From NCBI GenBank assembly GCA_964344765.1, contig CAYFOM010000051.1, forward strand, positions 1-27,733: a stretch of 27,733 nt of DNA, in the 5' to 3' direction. Numbering within the stretch: the first letter of the stretch is position 1; each line of letters opens with the position of its first letter. Shown in pieces: positions 23,430 through 27,733 of the stretch. The translations under genes were made by a program, and so were the position numbers. Origin of the DNA: JACNIZ01 sp964344765. GTDB taxonomy: Bacteria > Planctomycetota > UBA1135. The notes beneath the pieces were generated by a model. That model was not told the DNA's origin. It saw only the letters and a list, made by a program, of their open reading frames with translations, and made no database searches.

Positions 23430-25436
23430 TTAGAGTTCTTTTTCGACCACGATCATCTTGCCCGGCAAGAAGTGGCCGTTGTTGGCGACATCTTCCGACA
23501 GGTAGATGACTTCGCCGTGCTCATGCACGCCCTGCAAGGTGCCGTGAGTCGAACGCAATCCGCCCAGCCACCAGCGCCGGTCGCAGATGTAAACCATGTC
23601 GCCTTCTTCGGCGGCAAGTCCTTCTAAGGTTTCGCCATCGACCATTACAGTTCCAGCGGGCAACTCCTTATGGATCTCCCAACGTACCGGCACCTTAAAG
23701 CCTTGGCGATCATTCGGCGTGCCGCCTTTGAAATTGGCCCGCCCCTTATCCACCGACCAAAGCGTGAGCCCTTCCAGGTTTTTGGTCGAAGCCCGGCCGC
23801 TAAGCAACGTGGCGATGATGCCGATGCCAAAGCACGCAATTAGATTGAACAGCGCGCCAATGTAGGTGTAAGCCTCGCCGGTTTTATGCGGAATGCCGTG
23901 GTCAAGTGGCGAGACCATTACATCGGGAAACTTCACGCCCAGATAGATCATCATCGACCCACCGATCAGCGTGGCCACTGCGCCAATCGAGTTAAAGCGG
24001 CGCCAGAAGATGGCCAAGAAGATCGCCGAGACCAAAGGCGGAGTCAGCGTGGATTGGAAGAAGCCGTGTGCACGATAAAGCTCATCAAACAACGAGAACA
24101 AGTAAGCAGCACCGATTCCGATCAACGTGGCGATCGCCGAGACGATCATGGCCACGCGCAGGAAGTGCTTTTCGTTCTCGGGCTCATCGCCTTTTCCGGC
24201 ACGCTTATTCTTCATGCGCACCCACGGGCGATAGATGTCGTTCACGGTTACCGCGGCTACCGCGTTGATCAAAGTATCCACCGTGCTCATCAAGGCAGCC
24301 GTAACTGCTGCAACAAAGAAGCCGAATCCTGCCGGCGTGGTCAGCAACGCGGTGACTGCGACAAAGACCGAATCGGGTGGCGTCGTTGGGGCGATAAGCT
24401 CGGGTTGCGTCGTCGAGATGGCCTTACCGACCCAACCGGCGTTGGCAACGGCGATCGCCGAAATCGGTAGCGCAAACAATACGTTAAACGCGGCCGCCTT
24501 GCGTCCATGGCTAACCGAACGGCAGGCCAAGAAGCGCATGATCAATCCCTGGTTCATAAACAAGAAGCCGACCGACCCGGCGATCGCGTCTTGCCAGAAG
24601 ATGCCGACGAAATTAAACCCTGGATCGTCGTTGAAGTTCGCCAACGGTAACTTGAACTCGGCCGGCAACGCGTTCCAGAACGCATCGAAACCGCCGACGA
24701 AGTCCAATCCGAGCAGGAACAGGAACACACCCGCGAAGAGCAGAATGAATCCCTGCAACAGGTCGGTGAAAATCACCGCCGTCTGACCGCCGAAGGTGAT
24801 GTACACACCTGCGACGATGGCCACGATCCAAATGATTTGAGTCAAGCTCAAACCCAAGTGCGGTTCAATAATCGGATAAAGCGTCTTCGCCATAGTGACG
24901 AAGCCGATACCGATATAACCCAGCATGAAGACCAACAACGAAATCGTTGCCAACACACGCACGCCTGGGTTGAAACGCCGCTCGAAGTATTCCGGGATCG
25001 AGCGCACCCGCATGTAATAAATAATTGGCAGCCAGCCAAACATGAACAACGGCATAAAGAACCAGTCGTTCATATACGCCATCGAAGCTGAGAAGCCGTG
25101 CTTGAACCCCATAGCACTATATTTCAAAAAGCTATGGCTTCCAACGCCGGTGGCGACAATGGACATGGTGATCAACCACCACGAGAATCGCCGTCCGCCG
25201 AAGAAGAAATCGTTCGTCGAGCGGTTAAAGCGGGCGAAGTACGCGCCAAAACCGAGCACCGCTATGAAGTAGCCGATGACGATGGTCCAGAAAACCGGCG
25301 AGCCGCCTGCATTGGCCGCAGCTTGCATGGCGGCGGCCGAGGCAGGGTCGGCACCTTCTTGGCCGCCACCGGAAAGAACGGCGGCAAGCATGGAGTGCAA
25401 AGATGCAGCGAGGGAATGAACTGGGGGGAGGATCAT
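23430..25436 (-). CDS. Sodium:solute symporter (SSS family) with soluble C-terminal extension
   Basis: A 668-residue polytopic transporter of the SSS family, expected to couple Na+ influx to uptake of a small organic solute. About 13 membrane helices run from FWTIVIGYFIAVLGFGAYF to NLIACFGIGIIATLL. SSS hallmarks include NDFFFGGRRFSWWL, ATGVGSHSFL, FGWLPIIYYMRVRSIPEYFERRF and TAALMSTVDTLINAVAAV with the Na+-site Ser/Thr. After the last helix is an extra soluble domain of about 120 residues (LWSVDKGRANFKGG to the end) with beta-like segments such as GTVMVDGETLEGLAAEEGD and GKMIVVEKEL. ATG 25436 is chosen because it follows the stop of the small membrane protein by 19 bases; ATG 25391 is also possible. 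The substrate is not identifiable. Confidence 0.92.
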   Translation of the reverse strand: MILPPVHSLAASLHSMLAAVLSGGGQEGADPASAAAMQAAANAGGSPVFWTIVIGYFIAVLGFGAYFARFNRSTNDFFFGGRRFSWWLITMSIVATGVGSHSFLKYSAMGFKHGFSASMAYMNDWFFMPLFMFGWLPIIYYMRVRSIPEYFERRFNPGVRVLATISLLVFMLGYIGIGFVTMAKTLYPIIEPHLGLSLTQIIWIVAIVAGVYITFGGQTAVIFTDLLQGFILLFAGVFLFLLGLDFVGGFDAFWNALPAEFKLPLANFNDDPGFNFVGIFWQDAIAGSVGFLFMNQGLIMRFLACRSVSHGRKAAAFNVLFALPISAIAVANAGWVGKAISTTQPELIAPTTPPDSVFVAVTALLTTPAGFGFFVAAVTAALMSTVDTLINAVAAVTVNDIYRPWVRMKNKRAGKGDEPENEKHFLRVAMIVSAIATLIGIGAAYLFSLFDELYRAHGFFQSTLTPPLVSAIFLAIFWRRFNSIGAVATLIGGSMMIYLGVKFPDVMVSPLDHGIPHKTGEAYTYIGALFNLIACFGIGIIATLLSGRASTKNLEGLTLWSVDKGRANFKGGTPNDRQGFKVPVRWEIHKELPAGTVMVDGETLEGLAAEEGDMVYICDRRWWLGGLRSTHGTLQGVHEHGEVIYLSEDVANNGHFLPGKMIVVEKEL

Positions 25437-25455
25437 GGGGCTCGTCGCTGCGCGG

Positions 25456-25671
25456 TTAAGAACTGATCGCGGCCAAAATACTGACGCCGTGCATACCGGC
25501 GTACCAGATGTAGCCAAACAGCAAAATGCCTAGCCATCTGCGGTCTTTGCGGCGCTTCATGTTGAAAGCCGGGCTTTTCAGCACCATCCACAAGCCGCCG
25601 AAGAAAACCAGTCCCCCGCCTCCGTAGAGGTAGAGGTAAGGAAGCCAAACCCGCTCGAAATCCAGTTCCAT
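25456..25671 (-). CDS. Small two-helix membrane protein, possible symporter partner
   Basis: A 71-residue protein with two hydrophobic segments (about 8-31, LPYLYLYGGGGLVFFGGLW, and about 46-69, WLGILLFGYIWYAGMHG) joined by a basic loop KSPAFNMKRRKDRR. That charge distribution predicts both termini outside and the loop in the cytoplasm. I do not recognise a named family. It lies 4 bases after the HAD stop codon and 19 bases before the symporter start, so it is almost certainly co-transcribed with the symporter. Several SSS transporters have a small membrane partner (for example DUF4212, DUF485 or YhdT types), so an accessory-subunit role is a reasonable inference. A TATCAT box 9 bases upstream could give it an internal promoter. 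Confidence 0.7.
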   Translation of the reverse strand: MELDFERVWLPYLYLYGGGGLVFFGGLWMVLKSPAFNMKRRKDRRWLGILLFGYIWYAGMHGVSILAAISS

Positions 25672-25675
25672 GGCG

Positions 25676-26599
25676 TCACGATGATAGCGGCGCGAGGTGG
25701 AAATGTTGGCTGATCAAGCGCGGCAATGAGGTGACGTGCGGAACCAGCCAATCGACGCGCGCCGGGTCTTCACCGAATCCTTGCATGGCCCAGGCCGGAG
25801 TATGGGGCATGTGCATCAATCCAATGGCGGCCGGAGCGGCGGGATGGCCGTCGGCGCGCATGTTTAACGGCAAGGAAAGGTCCAGCGAAAGCACGTCGCC
25901 AACGATTAGGTCCGGGTCCTCTTGCTCGATGATCTGGCGGTACTGCGGCCGATCCACCGCCACCGCACGGCCGTTGTAATCCATGGTTTCCCGGCTCGGC
26001 CCCAGCCACTGCTTGCCGGCGCGGCCGTACACGCGCAGCTTGGATTGCTCGCGGCTGTGGGTGCGCGCATCGGCGACGGTGTAGCCTTGATGATCGAACC
26101 ATTGCGTCACCTTTTCAGCGGGCGCGTTGGTGGCAAAGGTGATGCTGACGTCACGTTCCATCAGCCACGCCAGTACCCGTTCGGCGCCCGGCGCGAGGTC
26201 GTGGTTGTACAGCGCGCGAAAGCGGTCGCAAGTGCTGTGGTAGCAGTGATCGAGAAAATCGATGACGTGCGTCCATTCGCGCAACACCGCTTCGCGGAAA
26301 TGCGCAGTACCTTCAAACTCGCCCTGATCAATCAACTGGCCGACGGCCGTCGGCATGGCGAAGACGTCTTCGTCGACGAATGAGGTGACCTGGCCGTCAA
26401 TCTTCCAGCCATGGCGATGCGGATGGCGCATGACCTCCTGGGCGAAGCCGGCGTACAGCTCCTCCATCACCACTTCCTGCACCCCACCCAAAGACGCCAA
26501 CTCGCGAACCACGGTGGCGTGCACCGCGTGCATTTCACGGGTGGGTTCGGTCCAGACGCCGTCGAAGTCGGACAGAAAATGAAGCGGTGGAAACGACAC
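25676..26599 (-). CDS. HAD superfamily hydrolase
   Basis: A 307-residue haloacid-dehalogenase-fold enzyme, probably a phosphatase. Motif I is LSDFDGVWTEP (nucleophile Asp11, acid/base Asp13), motif II is ITFATNAP (Thr157), and motif IV is DLIVGDVLSLDLSLP (Asp235, Asp240). The long insertion between motifs I and II (about 20-130, mostly helical) is a C1-type cap that would define substrate. The substrate is unknown. The start is GTG at 26599, preceded by a TAAAAT box within an inverted repeat. It is followed after 4 bases by the 71-aa membrane protein and then the symporter, forming a likely three-gene unit. The lipoprotein upstream on the same strand is separated by two hairpins. Confidence 0.85.
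   Translation of the reverse strand: MSFPPLHFLSDFDGVWTEPTREMHAVHATVVRELASLGGVQEVVMEELYAGFAQEVMRHPHRHGWKIDGQVTSFVDEDVFAMPTAVGQLIDQGEFEGTAHFREAVLREWTHVIDFLDHCYHSTCDRFRALYNHDLAPGAERVLAWLMERDVSITFATNAPAEKVTQWFDHQGYTVADARTHSREQSKLRVYGRAGKQWLGPSRETMDYNGRAVAVDRPQYRQIIEQEDPDLIVGDVLSLDLSLPLNMRADGHPAAPAAIGLMHMPHTPAWAMQGFGEDPARVDWLVPHVTSLPRLISQHFHLAPLSS
25681..25686 (-). promoter_or_regulatory. TANNNT -10-like element before the 71-aa membrane protein
   Basis: TATCAT on the minus strand lies 9 bases before the ATG at 25671, within the last codons of the HAD gene. It could allow separate expression of the small protein and symporter. Confidence 0.28.
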
Positions 26600-26627
26600 G
26601 AGGGGAAGGATTTTACTCCTCCCCCTC
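26600..26627 (-). repeat. 11-bp inverted repeat around the -10-like box of the HAD gene
   Basis: GAGGGGAAGGA (26600-26610) and TCCTCCCCCTC (26617-26627) pair at 10 of 11 positions around a 6-base loop. The minus-strand TAAAAT box (26610-26615) occupies the loop and is 10 bases before the GTG start at 26599. One arm abuts that start codon. It could be an operator, a start-site-masking hairpin, or a terminator of the lipoprotein gene. Confidence 0.5.
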
Positions 26628-26632
26628 GCCGT

Positions 26633-26650
26633 CTGCGGTCGTCGCCGCAG
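26633..26650 (-). terminator. Hairpin after the lipoprotein gene, no U-tract
   Basis: CTGCGG (26633-26638) and CCGCAG (26645-26650) form a perfect 6-bp stem with a 6-base loop, 12 bases past the lipoprotein stop codon on the minus strand. No T-run follows it. Confidence 0.35.
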
Positions 26651-26662
26651 CGAAATTGCCGT

Positions 26663-27580
26663 TTACTGATCCATGCGTCTCAGCCGCAGGTAGCTAACGT
26701 GACCGTTCAAGTCGATGGCCGGACCGGTCAGCCAGGTGCGCTCGTCGTCCATCAGCAAGAACAAGATCTCGAGTTGGCGTCCACCTTGGTAAATCACCGT
26801 GCCGCCGCCATACAAACCAACCGACGAATCGCTGAATGCGGTGAACAAACCATCGTTGCTGCCATCGCGAGCGAAGCGCCGTTCCATGAAGCCGTGCTCG
26901 TCCATCATCGCGCCATCGATCAGGTTGCCGTTGGCATCGATTTCCATCACGCAGTTCAGGTAACGAGGGGCGTAGTGGTAGTTGTAACCTTCCCAGCGGC
27001 CTTCGAACATAGACGGCACGAAGTGGCCGGGACCGCTCGAGATTGCCAGGTAGAAGGTGCCGGCATCGACCGGCTCAATTTGACCGACTACGCCGGGTTG
27101 GGTGTGCACGCGCAACTCGTAATCACCCTCGATGTAGTTCTTGGCGGCATTCAGTTGGCCGACGAGCACCAGCTCGCGGCGGTTTTGGTCGGTGCGCTTA
27201 AAGGTCACCGAGAAGTAGCCGTTTTTGGTGATCGGCGTGGTCGTGATCTCGATGTCCGGCTGAGACAAGTCCCAAATCTGCTCCGAACCGTCCTGCGAGA
27301 AGCTGAAGTCCCCATTTCCATCAGCTCTGACGAATAAGTTCCGGCTCAGAATGCGCTTATCACCATTCGACCAGGGCAATCCACTGTTTTCGGTCGGCTT
27401 CAGGTGTCCGGTCCAATCGCCGGCCAAATCGGCCTGGATGTAAGAAGAACTACCTCCACCGGAGCCGCCGCCGGTGCCGCCACCAGAGCCACTGCCGCTC
27501 GAACCGCCACAAGACGGGAGCAGGCAAAGCGTTAGCGCGCTTAAGAAAGCGAGTATGGGGCTACGAAGGGTGAGTTTCAT
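26663..27580 (-). CDS. Outer-membrane or surface lipoprotein, unidentified
   Basis: A 305-residue lipoprotein. Residues 1-23 are a lipoprotein signal with lipobox LPSC (Cys24), followed by a Gly/Ser-rich spacer (about 25-46). ATG 27580 is chosen over the in-frame 27631 start because it places MKLTLRSP before the hydrophobic core. The body has two similar halves: the first begins ADLAGDWTGHL, with a later ADGNGDFSFS strand, and the second begins MFEGRWEGYNYH, with EIDANGNLIDG. Each resembles a lipocalin-like barrel opening with G-x-W-x-G. No enzymatic motif is seen. A role in envelope binding or structure is inferred. The gene has a 150-base upstream region running to the window edge. No neighbour clarifies function. 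Confidence 0.72.
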   Translation of the reverse strand: MKLTLRSPILAFLSALTLCLLPSCGGSSGSGSGGGTGGGSGGGSSSYIQADLAGDWTGHLKPTENSGLPWSNGDKRILSRNLFVRADGNGDFSFSQDGSEQIWDLSQPDIEITTTPITKNGYFSVTFKRTDQNRRELVLVGQLNAAKNYIEGDYELRVHTQPGVVGQIEPVDAGTFYLAISSGPGHFVPSMFEGRWEGYNYHYAPRYLNCVMEIDANGNLIDGAMMDEHGFMERRFARDGSNDGLFTAFSDSSVGLYGGGTVIYQGGRQLEILFLLMDDERTWLTGPAIDLNGHVSYLRLRRMDQ

Positions 27581-27733
27581 TAGGGGGGTTGTGGAGGACA
27601 GGACAGGTTGGGTTGTGTCTAGGACGGCCAAAATCTTACTTGTGTTCCAAGTAAAAACAGGCTTGAAAAGGCGAAAAAAGGGTTAGCGTAACATCCTTTC
27701 TGTAAATTCCCTCGTCCCTGCAACCGCCCTGTC
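27581..27733 (-). promoter_or_regulatory. Upstream region of the lipoprotein gene with a 7-bp inverted repeat
   Basis: This AT-richer stretch holds a perfect inverted repeat, TTACTTG (27636-27642) and CAAGTAA (27648-27654), spaced by 5 bases. On the minus strand, TAAGAT lies beside the repeat and could be a -10 box, giving a leader of about 50-60 bases with repeated ACAACCC. No gene is seen in it. An operator is possible but unproven. Confidence 0.3.

Noticed and set aside
26411..27337. 308-codon plus-strand open frame spanning the HAD and lipoprotein genes
   Set aside because: It crosses two supported minus-strand genes and an inverted repeat, and has no recognisable domain.
1..27733. tRNA, rRNA, CRISPR array, IS element, integrase or defence genes
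   Set aside because: The gaps are too short for rRNA; I saw no cloverleaf-like sequence, regularly spaced repeat or mobile-element protein on either strand.

Overview
The window is a gene-dense bacterial chromosomal segment of moderately high GC (by eye, not counted). It shows no tRNA, rRNA, CRISPR array, insertion sequence or phage gene, and no gene-free stretch over 300 bases; the longest gap is about 150 bases. A PbgA/YejM-like membrane protein, a SurA-like periplasmic isomerase, a lipoprotein and many exported proteins point to a diderm. Large membrane-anchored proteins built of carboxypeptidase-regulatory-like (CarboxypepD_reg) repeats, a DUF1579 protein, an M28-PDZ peptidase and a Na+/solute symporter with a soluble tail suggest a marine or uncultured Planctomycetota-like lineage. 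That assignment is inference and is not proven by any marker gene here.

Layout. 1-149: tail of an unidentified, possibly receiver-domain protein. 245-1597: secreted PPIase/chaperone, convergent with a minus-strand pair, pgi and a YugP-type membrane zinc peptidase (1627-3710). 3855-11017: an envelope block of two CarboxypepD_reg proteins (676 and 1040 aa) flanking a secreted M28-PDZ peptidase, plus a minus-strand secreted protein whose 3' end overlaps the peptidase gene. 11066-19104: EamA transporter, biotin carboxylase, PbgA-like protein, DUF1579 protein, carboxyltransferase, biotin carrier protein and a coupled Nudix hydrolase. The three carboxylase parts together make a complete biotin-dependent acyl-CoA carboxylase whose BC gene is separated from its CT and BCCP genes. 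19135-22347: phosphodiesterase-fold protein, convergent and overlapping with a substrate-binding-like protein, then an aldo/keto reductase. 22442-23389: panB (pantothenate/CoA synthesis). 23430-27580: minus-strand lipoprotein, HAD hydrolase, 71-aa membrane protein and Na+/solute symporter.

The most unusual global signal is at gene starts. Only one of 21 assigned starts has a clear Shine-Dalgarno sequence. Nine have a TANNNT (-10-like) hexamer 4-11 bases before the start codon, several at exactly 6-8 bases, as expected for leaderless mRNAs. Intergenic hairpins are also common and lack U-tracts. The best candidates for new biology are the leaderless start architecture, the CarboxypepD_reg/M28 envelope block, the PbgA-like protein inside the carboxylase locus, and the small membrane partner of the symporter.
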